From NCBI GenBank assembly GCA_910583795.1, contig CAJTZQ010000023.1:1-48211 (forward strand): a stretch of 48,211 bases of DNA, written 5' to 3'. This document shows, in pieces, positions 34,477-43,691 of the stretch (its first letter is position 1; every line of letters begins with the position of its first letter). Both the position numbers and the translations under genes were made by a program. The DNA comes from an uncultured Muribaculaceae bacterium. GTDB lineage: Bacteria; Bacteroidota; Bacteroidia; Bacteroidales; Muribaculaceae. Under the pieces are notes generated by a model, which did not search any database, was not told the origin of the DNA, and saw only the letters and a program-made list of their open reading frames with translations.

Positions 34477-35496
34477 ATGAAAGCTTTACGCATCATATTT
34501 CTGACTGCGGCTTTTTCCGCTTATATTTTGTCATGGGCACAGACCGGACGGTCGGCTTATGATTTTATTGACATACCCACTTCCAGCCATGCTTTCGCCC
34601 TGGGGGGCACAAACATTGCCCTGATTGACGATGATGTAACCTTGGCGCAGGAAAACCCGGCCCTTCTGGGACCGGAAATCGACAGGCAGACCACTTTAAG
34701 CTATATGCGCTATTTCGGATCTGCCAATTTTGCCGGCGCCCGATTCGGAATGGCTGCCGGTGAACACGGTGCATGGGCTATAGGAATAAGATATCTTAAT
34801 TATGGAGAAATTTCAGGATATCTACCCGACGGTTCTTCATCAGGCTCTTTTTCACCCTCCGATGTGGTTTTCGAAGGCACATATTCCCACGATTTTACCG
34901 ACAGATTAAGAGGAGGGATAAATTTAAAATTCGTCTATAGCGGCTACGAACAATACACCGCATTCGCGCTTGCTGCAGATCTGGGGTTGAATTATTATGA
35001 CGATGAGCGCGACCTCTCCCTTTCCGTGGTCTTTAAAAACATGGGCGGACAGCTAAAAAGATTTGAAGAAAAATATGACCGCCTTCCTTTCGACATTCAG
35101 TTAGGTTTTATGAAAGGTATCGGTGAATCTCCATTCTCTTTTGGTATCACCGCTTTCAATCTGACAAAATGGCATCTCCCATATTATAGTCATATAAATG
35201 AAGGAGGGGATCAGGACATGGAACTGAAATCCAATTTCGGAAGTGATCTTTTCCGCCACTTGATTTTTTGCGCCCAATACATGCCGAGCGAGCGCTTCTA
35301 TTTAGACATTGCCTATAATTATAAGACAAGAACCGACATGAGCACCTATCAAAGAAATTTTCTATCAGGCTTTTCCGCCGGATTCGGGATCAAGGTGCGC
35401 ACATTCTCTGTAGGCTTGGCTTATGCAATGCCCCACAAAAGCGCCTCAACCTTGCTGCTTAATCTTGGATTGAATATAGGGGAACTGCTTCAATAA
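34477..35496 (+). CDS. porQ: Type IX secretion system protein PorQ
   Basis: 339 residues. Signal peptide ending SWAQ, then the conserved start YDFIDIPTSSHAFALGGTNIA and DDDVTLAQENPALLG typical of the PorV/PorQ/PorP-related barrels, followed by about fourteen predicted strands ending LLLNLGLNIGELLQ. PorQ is an outer-membrane component needed for processing and surface attachment of T9SS cargo in Porphyromonas. It stands alone, convergent with cdaA with a gap of 12 bases. Confidence 0.85.
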   Translation: MKALRIIFLTAAFSAYILSWAQTGRSAYDFIDIPTSSHAFALGGTNIALIDDDVTLAQENPALLGPEIDRQTTLSYMRYFGSANFAGARFGMAAGEHGAWAIGIRYLNYGEISGYLPDGSSSGSFSPSDVVFEGTYSHDFTDRLRGGINLKFVYSGYEQYTAFALAADLGLNYYDDERDLSLSVVFKNMGGQLKRFEEKYDRLPFDIQLGFMKGIGESPFSFGITAFNLTKWHLPYYSHINEGGDQDMELKSNFGSDLFRHLIFCAQYMPSERFYLDIAYNYKTRTDMSTYQRNFLSGFSAGFGIKVRTFSVGLAYAMPHKSASTLLLNLGLNIGELLQ

Positions 35497-35508
35497 ACAC
35501 CCCTTGCG

Positions 35509-36279
35509 TCATCCATTCGATAATGAAGATGACAATATATGCTCAAGATCCGGCACACTTACCTTGACAGATATGGCGCCGTCTTTTGCCACTGAAATCC
35601 CCCCCGTCTCTTCACTTACTATCACGCAGACGGCATCTGTCACCTGGCTCATACCAAGGGCGGCACGATGCCGCAACCCTAAATTTTTAGGAATATCCAT
35701 ATCATGGCTCACCGGCAAGATACACCCCACGGATTTTATCCTGTTGTCAGTGATAATCATGGCGCCGTCGTGAAGAGGCGAATTTTTAAAGAATATATTC
35801 TCTATCAGACGCACATTGATATCAGCATCTATGATATCGCCTGTTTTCTCATAATCCGTCAGAGGCACCTTGCGTTGAAAAACTATTAACGCGCCTGTCT
35901 TGCTTTTACTCATGCTCATGCAGGCATAGACAACAGCCATGATCCTTGAATGATCCTCCTCATTTGTCTTGTCATGTTTGAAAAGACGCTTGAAAAAGCT
36001 CAATCTGCCTCGCGATCCCAGTTCTATAAGAAAGCGTTTTATCTGATCCTGGAATATGATCACAAGTATTATAAGTCCGATACTCATAAATTTATCAAGT
36101 ATCGACCCTGTGAGACGCATGTCGAAAATTTCAGACGCCAACACCCACAAGACAAAGAAAACCAACACACCATAAAACAGGCTTAACGTTCCGCTGTTTT
36201 TCATCATTCTGTAGACATAGAAAAGCAGCAGTGCAATCAGCAATATGTCGATTATGTCTTTTATTCCGAAACTTATCAT
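35509..36279 (-). CDS. cdaA: Diadenylate cyclase CdaA
   Basis: Makes cyclic di-AMP from two ATP (EC 2.7.7.85). 256 residues. Three N-terminal membrane helices (about 8-22, 30-48 and 62-78), then the DAC domain with PLHDGAMII (DGA 171-173) and LRHRAALG (RHR 203-205). Follows folP by 28 bases, the usual Bacteroidales pair. Confidence 0.94.
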   Translation of the reverse strand: MISFGIKDIIDILLIALLLFYVYRMMKNSGTLSLFYGVLVFFVLWVLASEIFDMRLTGSILDKFMSIGLIILVIIFQDQIKRFLIELGSRGRLSFFKRLFKHDKTNEEDHSRIMAVVYACMSMSKSKTGALIVFQRKVPLTDYEKTGDIIDADINVRLIENIFFKNSPLHDGAMIITDNRIKSVGCILPVSHDMDIPKNLGLRHRAALGMSQVTDAVCVIVSEETGGISVAKDGAISVKVSVPDLEHILSSSLSNG

Positions 36280-36307
36280 ATGGTGAGTCGTGAGAAGTGA
36301 GTTTACA

Positions 36308-37138
36308 TTAGTCTTTGCTCAACTGTGAGAGCAGTTTTACTGTCTGTACCGCAGGGCGGACATCGTGAACGCGGATAATATTGGCGCCCCTGTCAATAGC
36401 TATCGCATCAAGCGCCACCGTCCCGTCAAGAGCTTCTTCGGGCGTTACACCAAGAGTTTTCCATATCATTGTCTTACGGGAAATGCCCACAAGCACAGGC
36501 ATACCCATTTTGCAAAACTCACCAAGCTCGTTCAACATTTGAAAATTCTGAGCGACTGTCTTGGCAAATCCGAAGCCGGGATCTATTATTATGTCGTTAA
36601 CCCCCAAACCGCGAAGGTGGTAAACTTTCTTTGAAAGATCTGTGATAACTTCGGCGGTCACATCCTGATAATCGGTGAGAGACTGCATCGTGGAGGGCGT
36701 TCCCCGCATATGCATAAGCACATAGGCAACATGCAAGTCAGCCACAGTCTCCTGAATTTCCGGATCAAGTGTGCCGCCACCTATATCATTGATTATATCT
36801 ACATTCCACTCTTCCACACATCGGCGAGCCACGGAAGCTCGAAACGTATCTATACTCACAGGAATCCAGGGAGCCACCTCCTTGACAACCTCCAGACCCC
36901 GGGCAAGACGGTCATACTCTTCGTCTCCGCTGACGTTGTCAGCTCCCGGACGCGACGAATATCCGCCAAGATCGAGGATGTCGACACCATCGGCTATCAT
37001 TTGTTCTATCCTGCCACGGATTTCAAAGACACTTTGGGTGCGGCTCCCGCTGTAAAAACTGTCGGGAGTCACATTCACAATCCCCATCACTTTCGGAATG
37101 GAGAGATCCATCAATTCTCCTCGGATATTGAGAGTCAT
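36308..37138 (-). CDS. folP: Dihydropteroate synthase
   Basis: Joins p-aminobenzoate to dihydropterin diphosphate in folate synthesis (EC 2.5.1.15). 276 residues. Motifs: MGIVNVTPDSFYSGSR, DILDLGGYSSRPGA, PVSIDTFRA, IINDIGGG, IDPGFGFAKT and VGISRKTM. First of the folP-cdaA pair; the region before its start is a large palindromic array. Confidence 0.95.
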   Translation of the reverse strand: MTLNIRGELMDLSIPKVMGIVNVTPDSFYSGSRTQSVFEIRGRIEQMIADGVDILDLGGYSSRPGADNVSGDEEYDRLARGLEVVKEVAPWIPVSIDTFRASVARRCVEEWNVDIINDIGGGTLDPEIQETVADLHVAYVLMHMRGTPSTMQSLTDYQDVTAEVITDLSKKVYHLRGLGVNDIIIDPGFGFAKTVAQNFQMLNELGEFCKMGMPVLVGISRKTMIWKTLGVTPEEALDGTVALDAIAIDRGANIIRVHDVRPAVQTVKLLSQLSKD

Positions 37139-37150
37139 GTTAATTTTGAA

Positions 37151-37341
37151 TGTAGAATTTTGAATGTTGAATTAATTCAACTGTGATCCACCAGTTTTTT
37201 AATTTTGAATGTTGAATCAACTCAAGAATGTTGAATCAATTCAACTGAGATCCATCAGTCTTTCCGGATATTGAAATTCTTGATAATCCCGAATTTTGAA
37301 TGTCGGATCAATTCAAAATTCAACATTCAAAATTCAAAATT
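37151..37341. repeat. Palindromic low-complexity array between typA and folP (word TTGAATG / CATTCAA)
   Basis: 37157-37174 (AATTTTGAATGTTGAATT) is the exact reverse complement of 37317-37334. Inside, a 21-base direct repeat (37176-37196 and 37239-37259, ATTCAACTG-GATCCA-CAGT) differs at two positions. TTGAAT words occur on both sides. Confidence 0.85.
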
Positions 37342-37345
37342 ATAT

Positions 37346-39148
37346 TCAGCTGTTTCTGTTTGCTCGCTTACGCTCATTTTCATCAAGAATAATCTTACGA
37401 AGACGAAGATGGTTTGGGGTGACTTCTACATATTCATCTTCCTTGATATATTCCAACGCCTCTTCAAGAGAAAACACAACCGGAGGAACGATCCTTGCCT
37501 TATCGTCAGCTCCTGAAGCACGCATATTGGTGAGTTTCTTCGATTTGGTGACGTTCACTACAATATCGTTGTCTTTAGCGTTTTCACCCACCACCTGTCC
37601 GGCATACACCTCTTCCTGAGGGAAGATAAAGAATTTGCCACGATCCTGAAGTTTATCTATGGCATAAGCGTATGCCGTGCCAGCCTCCATTGCTATTAAA
37701 GAGCCGTTTGTGCGGCGTTCTATATCCCCTTTCCAAGGCTGATACTCCAGAAATCTGTGAGCCATGATAGCCTCACCGGCGGTAGCTGTCAAAACATTGT
37801 TGCGCAATCCGATAATGCCTCGTGAGGGGATCACAAATTCTATATTGATCCGGTCATTCTGGGTTTCCATAGACAGGATGTCACCCTTGCGACGTGTGAC
37901 CATATCTATCACCTTTGAGCTGTATTCTTCAGGAACGTTGATCGTGAGCGCCTCTACAGGTTCACATTTTTTCCCATCGATCTCCTTGATGATCACCTGT
38001 GGCTGCCCTACCTGAAGTTCATACCCCTCTCTGCGCATTGTCTCGATAAGGATTGACAGATGGAGCACTCCACGTCCATATACAGTCCATTTGTCTTCAT
38101 TATCACCTTTCGCCACACGAAGCGCGAGATTACGGTCGAGTTCTTTCTCAAGACGTTCTGCAATATGACGGGATGTCACATATTTACCATCCTTACCGAA
38201 AAATGGAGAATCGTTGATAGTAAATGTCATCGACATTGTGGGTTCATCGATAGCGATTCTTGGAAGCGGGTCAGGATTGTTTATATCAGAGATAGTGTCC
38301 CCGATTTCAAAATTTTCAAGTCCTACAATAGCGCAAATGTCACCACTGCTTACCTCGGTAACCTTCTTCCTTCCCATCCCTTCAAATGTATGGAGTTCCT
38401 TGATGCGCTGTTTAGACACGCTGCCATCTTTTTTACAAAGAGCAATGTCCATCCCCTCGCGGAGTGTGCCGCGGTGCACTCTGCCGACGGCGATACGCCC
38501 GACATAACTGCTATAGTCAAGACTCGTGATAAGCATCTGGGGGTCACCCTCTATCTGTTTTGGGGCAGGGATATATTCAATGATGGCGTCAAGTACGGCT
38601 GTAATGTCTTCCGTAGGTTTTTGCCAGTCTGTCGACATCCAGTTCTGTTTTGCAGAACCATAGATTGTCGGGAAGTCAAGCTGGTCTTCGGTTGCGTTGA
38701 GATTAAACATCAGATCGAAAACCATTTCGTTCACCTCGTCTGGGCGACAGTTCGGTTTGTCAACCTTGTTGACCACCACCACGGGCTTCAATCCCATCTG
38801 GATTGCCTTCTGAAGCACAAACCTGGTCTGTGGCATCGGGCCCTCGAAAGCATCCACGAGCAGCAGACATCCGTCAGCCATGTTCAGCACACGTTCAACC
38901 TCACCCCCGAAGTCTGCGTGTCCCGGAGTGTCAATAATGTTGATCTTGGTGCCTTTATAATTGATTGATACGTTTTTAGAGAGGATAGTGATACCCCTTT
39001 CACGTTCGAGGTCATTATTGTCGAGAATCAGTTCGCCGGTTGATTGGTTGTCTCGGAATAGATGACCGGCGAGAAGCATTTTGTCGACCAGAGTAGTCTT
39101 GCCGTGGTCGACATGCGCGATAATCGCGATGTTGCGGATGTCTTGCAT
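37346..39148 (-). CDS. typA: Translational GTPase TypA/BipA
   Basis: 600 residues from the ATG at 39148, matching the family start MQDIRNIAIIAHVDHGKTTL; a longer open frame upstream has no family match. EF-G-like GTPase: AHVDHGKTT, DTPGHADFGGEVERVL and VVNKVDKP, then domain II, III, V-like parts and the BipA C-terminal domain (GRGVLHLSILIE; SRGIIGLRNNVLTATAGEAIM). Ribosome-associated factor in assembly and stress adaptation. Confidence 0.95.
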   Translation of the reverse strand: MQDIRNIAIIAHVDHGKTTLVDKMLLAGHLFRDNQSTGELILDNNDLERERGITILSKNVSINYKGTKINIIDTPGHADFGGEVERVLNMADGCLLLVDAFEGPMPQTRFVLQKAIQMGLKPVVVVNKVDKPNCRPDEVNEMVFDLMFNLNATEDQLDFPTIYGSAKQNWMSTDWQKPTEDITAVLDAIIEYIPAPKQIEGDPQMLITSLDYSSYVGRIAVGRVHRGTLREGMDIALCKKDGSVSKQRIKELHTFEGMGRKKVTEVSSGDICAIVGLENFEIGDTISDINNPDPLPRIAIDEPTMSMTFTINDSPFFGKDGKYVTSRHIAERLEKELDRNLALRVAKGDNEDKWTVYGRGVLHLSILIETMRREGYELQVGQPQVIIKEIDGKKCEPVEALTINVPEEYSSKVIDMVTRRKGDILSMETQNDRINIEFVIPSRGIIGLRNNVLTATAGEAIMAHRFLEYQPWKGDIERRTNGSLIAMEAGTAYAYAIDKLQDRGKFFIFPQEEVYAGQVVGENAKDNDIVVNVTKSKKLTNMRASGADDKARIVPPVVFSLEEALEYIKEDEYVEVTPNHLRLRKIILDENERKRANRNS

Positions 39149-39171
39149 ATAAAGTCGTTGATATTCGGCTG

Positions 39172-39179
39172 CAAAGTTA
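39172..39179 (-). promoter_or_regulatory. -7 box of typA
   Basis: TAACTTTG on the minus strand, 23 bases before the ATG at 39148. No clear TTTG box. Confidence 0.5.
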
Positions 39180-39337
39180 CAAAATATTTTTGTAACCATA
39201 GCCCAATCCCCCAATAAAAGCAAAAGGCACAGAAAGCAAAAGCATTCTACACCGGTCTTTAGCGCGCGATGCACGCTACCATGCAGAATGCTTTAGCCAA
39301 GTTTATTCGATAAAGTTATCTTGTTGGTCGAGCCCCG

Positions 39338-40099
39338 TCAGAATACGTATCCGAAGCCCAGGTTAAGATATATGGGATAAAGATTGAATGTGACCGTTTT
39401 AAATGAGGAATAAAATATGTCGTTGCAGCCCCATTCAAGGTTGGCGTTTACGACAAGCTGCTTGTAAACTTTCACTGAAGCGCCCAGCTGCATGCCCCAT
39501 TGAAATGTTCTCAACTCGTTGCCAAAATCATAAGAAGCTTTCGAATCTCCCGAAAAACTTATCTTTTCGCCTGTAGGGTCTCCCTCCCGGAGATACCCGT
39601 CGAACACATATCCATCAAAATCATTCCTGAATGCATACGAAAGATACGGTCCGGCATTCAATATCACACGTGAGCTAAGCCTATAGAACGCAGTCAGAGG
39701 CACAACCAGTTGCTGAGTATGATATTTGGTCTGCACTTTCCCGGTCCAACGTCCCTTAAGCGTCTTGCCGTTATCAATTATTTCCATGCCATAGTTCTTT
39801 ACTGTGGCTTTGGTCTTCATTCCCTTGGTTTCGAACCGGATACCCAGACCTGCACCCCACTTATCCTCGGCACCAAACCATTTCCTGACAGAAGCGCCGA
39901 TCTGAAGGTTGAGCTCCGGACTATATGAGTTTATCTTACGGATCTCTGCGGGAAGTGGGATAGGCGAAGCTCCCCCTATGTTTGTGCCGGCATTCACCTC
40001 ATACTCCAGACTCTTGAAAAATCCCTGATCCCCGCTTGCCGAAATTTCCTGAACGCCAAACGCAAAAAAGGCAAAAACAGCCAATATTATTTTTTTCAT
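39338..40099 (-). CDS. Outer-membrane beta-barrel protein (PorT-like fold)
   Basis: 253 residues. Signal peptide ending EISAS, then about eight to ten amphipathic strands; the end is YPIYLNLGFGYVF with a terminal aromatic residue, as outer-membrane barrels have. The layout (LNLQIGASVRKWF, VPLTAFYRL, LNAGPYLSYAF) is that of the outer-membrane beta-barrel family widespread in Bacteroidetes. It follows the PCMD lipoprotein gene by 16 bases, so the two are one operon. Confidence 0.8.
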   Translation of the reverse strand: MKKIILAVFAFFAFGVQEISASGDQGFFKSLEYEVNAGTNIGGASPIPLPAEIRKINSYSPELNLQIGASVRKWFGAEDKWGAGLGIRFETKGMKTKATVKNYGMEIIDNGKTLKGRWTGKVQTKYHTQQLVVPLTAFYRLSSRVILNAGPYLSYAFRNDFDGYVFDGYLREGDPTGEKISFSGDSKASYDFGNELRTFQWGMQLGASVKVYKQLVVNANLEWGCNDIFYSSFKTVTFNLYPIYLNLGFGYVF

Positions 40100-40115
40100 T
40101 GCAGTCTATTTATAA

Positions 40116-41255
40116 TTAATTACCTTCTGTATCCGACAAACAAGTGATCGATACCTCATCCACTTTCAGTGTGCTTCCGATAGCTCCGCAGAAACGGTCA
40201 CCCTCCTGACTCGATCCCATCACCACAGCCAGGCTATACTTACCTGCCTTTAACTTCTCGGGATCGATCGTCTTGCCGGGTCTATATATAAAAGGTACGG
40301 AAAACTCCACCCATTCTTCCGATGCGTGGCGATCAGGAATTATTGCCGTGGATATAATATAAGGATTATCTTCGGCAAGCACATTGTTACCGTCAAGCCA
40401 TTCCTGACCCGGAACTGACTCATATAGCACGGCATACAGACTGAAACTGTCAATCTTGCCCGGAACCGCTACGAGATTGCCGTCCGCATCCGGTTCGCAA
40501 TATGTTTCGCCAGGAGTGTATTTGTAATAGCCGCTAAACTGCGAAGGAATGTTGGAGAAAAGAGTGCCGAAATGAGTTGCCTCAAGCGGATGGTTCACGG
40601 CATCACTCATGTCGAATTTACCAATAAACAGGTTGCCGGAAGCAAGCGGCTTTCCAAGACGTTGTCCCCAGCTGCCCGTACTCCTCGTAACCAGCACAGC
40701 ACATTTGCCGTCGACTCCATCTTCACCCTGATAGGTGGGGAAAGTATTTGGGGTGGATGCCTGGAACGACAGCGCATATGCCTGGTTTGCGCTCGCCCAT
40801 TCCATTGACTCCTTACCTGACGGCCCTACCTCATAAAAAACATCATACTGACAAGCGCCACCCAAAGCCGTTGCCACTTTCACATGCTCGAAGCTGTAGT
40901 TTAGGTTGATTGTATTATTGCGCTCCACCACTACCGTATATTCCTTGCTCCACTCCCCGTCTTGAGATGTCACGGTGTAGGTCTGAGGCACCAAAAAATT
41001 GCGGACCGTGCCGCTTGCAGGTTCTATCGTGGCTCCGGGAGTCAACTCAAACTCCGGGGCAAGCGCAATCAGCGACACATCATTCTTTACTATCAGCGTC
41101 ACCTTATTATTCTCGATCAAGGGCTGTCGATTGAGCACATCGCCGGGAAGCGATACCGACACGATGTCGCATTCTGCATTCAGCGGCTCCTGCCTTATAC
41201 ATGACATGGTCATTGTTGCCGCACAGAAAACAATCGCCAATTCTGAAAATTTCAT
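40116..41255 (-). CDS. PCMD-domain lipoprotein
   Basis: 379 residues. Lipobox TMSC with Cys19, followed by IRQE. A short beta-sandwich repeat (about 30-110, ending YTVTSQDGEWSKEYTVVVER) and then a PCMD domain to the end (SGNLFIGKFDMSD; EWVEFSVPFIYRP; GSTLKVDEVSITC). Same overall design as the lipoprotein at 301-1875 but smaller. Pairs with the barrel gene just downstream. Confidence 0.85.
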   Translation of the reverse strand: MKFSELAIVFCAATMTMSCIRQEPLNAECDIVSVSLPGDVLNRQPLIENNKVTLIVKNDVSLIALAPEFELTPGATIEPASGTVRNFLVPQTYTVTSQDGEWSKEYTVVVERNNTINLNYSFEHVKVATALGGACQYDVFYEVGPSGKESMEWASANQAYALSFQASTPNTFPTYQGEDGVDGKCAVLVTRSTGSWGQRLGKPLASGNLFIGKFDMSDAVNHPLEATHFGTLFSNIPSQFSGYYKYTPGETYCEPDADGNLVAVPGKIDSFSLYAVLYESVPGQEWLDGNNVLAEDNPYIISTAIIPDRHASEEWVEFSVPFIYRPGKTIDPEKLKAGKYSLAVVMGSSQEGDRFCGAIGSTLKVDEVSITCLSDTEGN

Positions 41256-41340
41256 TGTCTTTGTTGTGATTTATATTAAATAACAGCTTGCTTTTCAAGA
41301 TTTACATCTTCGCATAAATCATTGTCTGGCAAATTAAGCG

Positions 41341-41348
41341 CAAAAATA
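41341..41348 (-). promoter_or_regulatory. -7 box for the PCMD-barrel operon
   Basis: TATTTTTG on the minus strand, about 85 bases before the ATG at 41255. Confidence 0.4.
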
Positions 41349-41406
41349 CGAATATCTGACCAATAAATCAACATAAAAAAATAATAATCTGCATTATTTG
41401 TCCAAA

Positions 41407-41441
41407 TTTGACAACAATATCCCTAAAATTCATTAACTTTG
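41407..41441 (+). promoter_or_regulatory. Promoter of the DUF4925 gene
   Basis: TTTG 41407-41410 and TAACTTTG 41434-41441, with a spacer of 23 bases, slightly long. Leader of about 75 bases. Confidence 0.5.
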
Positions 41442-41521
41442 CAACGTTTTTTCTGTAATAAATAATCAAATTTAACATCATAAGAGTAGAACAACTCTTA
41501 AATTCACTAAAAAACTGAATA

Positions 41522-42772
41522 ATGAAACTTAAATTTATTTATGCCCTTGCTATCGCGGGCGCGCTATCCACTTTCACATCATGTAGCGATGATGATCCCG
41601 CTCCGGGAAGTTCTTTGGAACAGAAAACCTATAGCAGCACTGAAGGTCTTACACTCAATTTGAACGGTACTCCCCTTATCGGCAAGACAGTGACCTTCAC
41701 TCCCGGCACTGACGGCAAGGGAACTGTAACCCTCGCTGGCGAACCACTCGACATTTCTCAGATAATGGGTATGATCACAAAAGCTGATGAGCAGACAGCT
41801 GTCACTCTCCCCACAGCCGGTGTTCTTCCCGGATCTCCTTCCGTATCTATTCCGGTTGAGCTGAAGGGAGATGCAAACAATTGCACATTCGAAGGAACAA
41901 ACGAGACTGAATACTGCACATATTCATATTCCGGCTCTGTAACAGCCGACAATTTTGAGTTTAACCTCTCAGACGTAAAACTCAAGAACACTTCACTCGC
42001 CGGAACCTGGACAATCCCCTCGCTTAAATGGATAAATCCGGACTGGGGCGATGAAGAGGATAACCTCTATAACGTCGCAAGAGTGAACTGGGTAGCAGAA
42101 AACGGTATTGACGTAGGATATGGAGTCCCATTCCCGATTTCCACTATCGTAAGTATGGCCCTTGCATTGCCTTTGATCAGCGTCGGCGATGAAGCTGTAT
42201 CTCCGGTTGTTATGCTCACCAATATACTTCACAGCGTAACATTTGCAGAAGACGGTACTTTGACCGCAAGATATGTAGACACAAAAACAGGAGAAACCAC
42301 TGATGCTCCCGCGGGCATAGCGCAGTATGTCATCACGTCTGAAGGTAATATACGCCTCTTCCTCAACCCTGCCGCAATAATTGCCAACTCTGTTATGGCA
42401 GCAAAAGGACGCTCAACACGCGCACTCGATGTGATCCAACTTGTAGAAAGTCTCATGCAACAGATTGCGCCAATGCTTTCAGGTGGAGTACCTATCACTT
42501 ACGGACAAGCAATCGCAGATCAGGATGGGAACCTCAACGAGGATCCAAATGTAAAGAGCTTCTATCTTGGAACAGAAACTCTTCTTCCGCTTCTTAAGGC
42601 AATAGCTCCTATTTTCACAGATGAAGACCTTGTGAATAGCCTTGTTGAGGAAGCTTCTAAAGATCCCAATATGGGATATATGGCTGGTATGTTGCCAAAT
42701 GTTCTAAGCGCACTTCCCGGAGTGATCGAAACCACTTCAGTAGTTGAGATCGGTATCAATCTTAAGAAGTAA
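41522..42772 (+). CDS. DUF4925-like surface lipoprotein
   Basis: 416 residues. Signal peptide, lipobox TFTSC with Cys21, followed by SDDD, a strong surface-export signal for Bacteroidetes lipoproteins. The N-terminal half is beta-rich, with TLNLNGTPLIGKTVTF and a lipocalin-like run; the second half is more helical (VIQLVESLMQQIAPML). It fits the DUF4925 type of Bacteroides lipoproteins by layout, with moderate confidence. Own promoter and a strong terminator; no partner gene. Confidence 0.7.
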   Translation: MKLKFIYALAIAGALSTFTSCSDDDPAPGSSLEQKTYSSTEGLTLNLNGTPLIGKTVTFTPGTDGKGTVTLAGEPLDISQIMGMITKADEQTAVTLPTAGVLPGSPSVSIPVELKGDANNCTFEGTNETEYCTYSYSGSVTADNFEFNLSDVKLKNTSLAGTWTIPSLKWINPDWGDEEDNLYNVARVNWVAENGIDVGYGVPFPISTIVSMALALPLISVGDEAVSPVVMLTNILHSVTFAEDGTLTARYVDTKTGETTDAPAGIAQYVITSEGNIRLFLNPAAIIANSVMAAKGRSTRALDVIQLVESLMQQIAPMLSGGVPITYGQAIADQDGNLNEDPNVKSFYLGTETLLPLLKAIAPIFTDEDLVNSLVEEASKDPNMGYMAGMLPNVLSALPGVIETTSVVEIGINLKK

Positions 42773-42791
42773 TATCAATCAGACCTTTTAG

Positions 42792-42833
42792 AAATGTGGC
42801 GAAACGGCTTCTGTCCGTTCCGCCACATTTTTT
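42792..42833 (+). terminator. Terminator of the DUF4925 gene
   Basis: AATGTGGCG and CGCCACATT pair, with inner ACGG/CCGT, followed by TTTTT. Confidence 0.88.
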
Positions 42834-42850
42834 ACGTCTGATTTGACGGC

Positions 42851-42889
42851 AAAAAGAAAATGGGATCCTGAATTGCTTCAAGATCCCAT
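42851..42889 (-). terminator. Terminator of rpsO
   Basis: On the minus strand ATGGGATC and GATCCCAT pair (42889-42882 with 42867-42860), followed by TTTCTTTTTG. Confidence 0.8.
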
Positions 42890-42916
42890 CTGACTTTTCT
42901 TTCTTTTTGTGCGCAA

Positions 42917-43192
42917 TTACTTGCGGATGCCGAGTTCCTTCTTTGCGATGATCGCACGATAGCGGTTGATGTCCTTGCGTACGAGGTAGTCGAGAAGTGA
43001 ACGGCGCTGACCTACGAGAGCCTTAAGAGCGCGGGCTGTTGCGTAGTCCTTGTGGTTGTCCTTAAGGTGATCTGTGAGGTGCTTGATGCGGATTGAGAAA
43101 AGAGCGATCTGGCTTTCGGGGCTGCCGGTATCGTTCTTGCCCTGGCCATATTTCTCGAAGATGGCCTGCTTTTCTTCTGTTGAAAGATGCAT
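42917..43192 (-). CDS. rpsO: 30S ribosomal protein S15
   Basis: 91 residues. Family motifs: DTGSPESQIALFSIRIKHLTDHL and HKDYATARALKALVGQRRSLLDYL (shown in part), ending KKELGIRK. Single gene with a structured leader (see 43203-43300) and its own terminator; pnp is not adjacent. Confidence 0.97.
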   Translation of the reverse strand: MHLSTEEKQAIFEKYGQGKNDTGSPESQIALFSIRIKHLTDHLKDNHKDYATARALKALVGQRRSLLDYLVRKDINRYRAIIAKKELGIRK

Positions 43193-43202
43193 TGTTTTGA
43201 GA

Positions 43203-43300
43203 GTTTAGTTAATTATAAATAATACTTTTCATAGAAAAGCTCTCCGGCTGCGGGACTCTCCCCCTCACCCACTTTTCTCTAAAAAAGCGGTGCAAAGTTA
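43203..43300 (-). promoter_or_regulatory. rpsO promoter and structured leader with two competing hairpins
   Basis: TAACTTTG on the minus strand at 43300-43293 gives a leader of about 95 bases. In it GAAAAG (plus strand 43234-43239) can pair either with CTTTTC 43225-43230 (3-base loop) or, as AGAAAAG 43233-43239, with CTTTTCT 43272-43278. The two pairings exclude each other. The 3-base-loop form lies about 35-40 bases from the start codon. Confidence 0.45.
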
Positions 43301-43369
43301 CAAAATAATTCTCAATTCCACAACTGAAAACTAAAAATGAACCATTTATATCTTCATGGCGTTATACTT

Positions 43370-43690
43370 TCACAACGGGCAAGAAGCTTCACGAGACGCA
43401 GCTCCGGCATGGAAACGTCTCTACAGGACGTTTCTTATTGTTCCCGTTAATAGGATTTCAATCCGGGCAATTTGCCCTCGCAATAATTGAATGTCTGAAC
43501 ACGAGGTGAAAGGTTGGTGCCACACGCTGGCACCCGATGTGTACGAAAAGTCAATCACCCCCTTTTCCTATCCCTCGGCGCGAAGCCGGGCTGAACAGTC
43601 AAGGCACGGGATACTCCACGGCACACGGAACCATAGTTTCTATCCCCAGCCCCGGGAAGTCAGACCGAAGCATTATTAAAATCACGAACC
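43370..43690 (+). ncRNA. Candidate structured RNA of unknown class
   Basis: Markedly richer in G and C than the flanks. Hairpins seen: AACGGG 43374-43379 with CCCGTT 43443-43448 enclosing GAAACGTC 43412-43419 with GACGTTTC 43427-43434; GGGCAA 43465-43470 with TTGCCC 43472-43477; GGTGCCA 43516-43522 with TGGCACC 43528-43534; CGGC 43576-43579 with GCCG 43585-43588. It ends in a perfect hairpin. The plus strand is assumed from that; the minus strand is possible. It does not match RNase P, tmRNA, SRP RNA or a cobalamin riboswitch as I know them. Confidence 0.35.
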
Positions 43691-43691
43691 G

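Noticed and set aside
39149..39274. N-terminal extension of TypA
   Set aside because: It crosses the promoter box and has no family match; TypA starts with MQDIRNIAIIAHVDHGKT.
43490..43675. Cobalamin riboswitch in the rpsO-pulA gap
   Set aside because: GGTTGGTGCC and GAAGTCAGACCGAAG look a little like its ends, but the conserved GGGAA...CCCGCAACTGT core and GCCACTG box are not there and the downstream gene is unrelated to B12.
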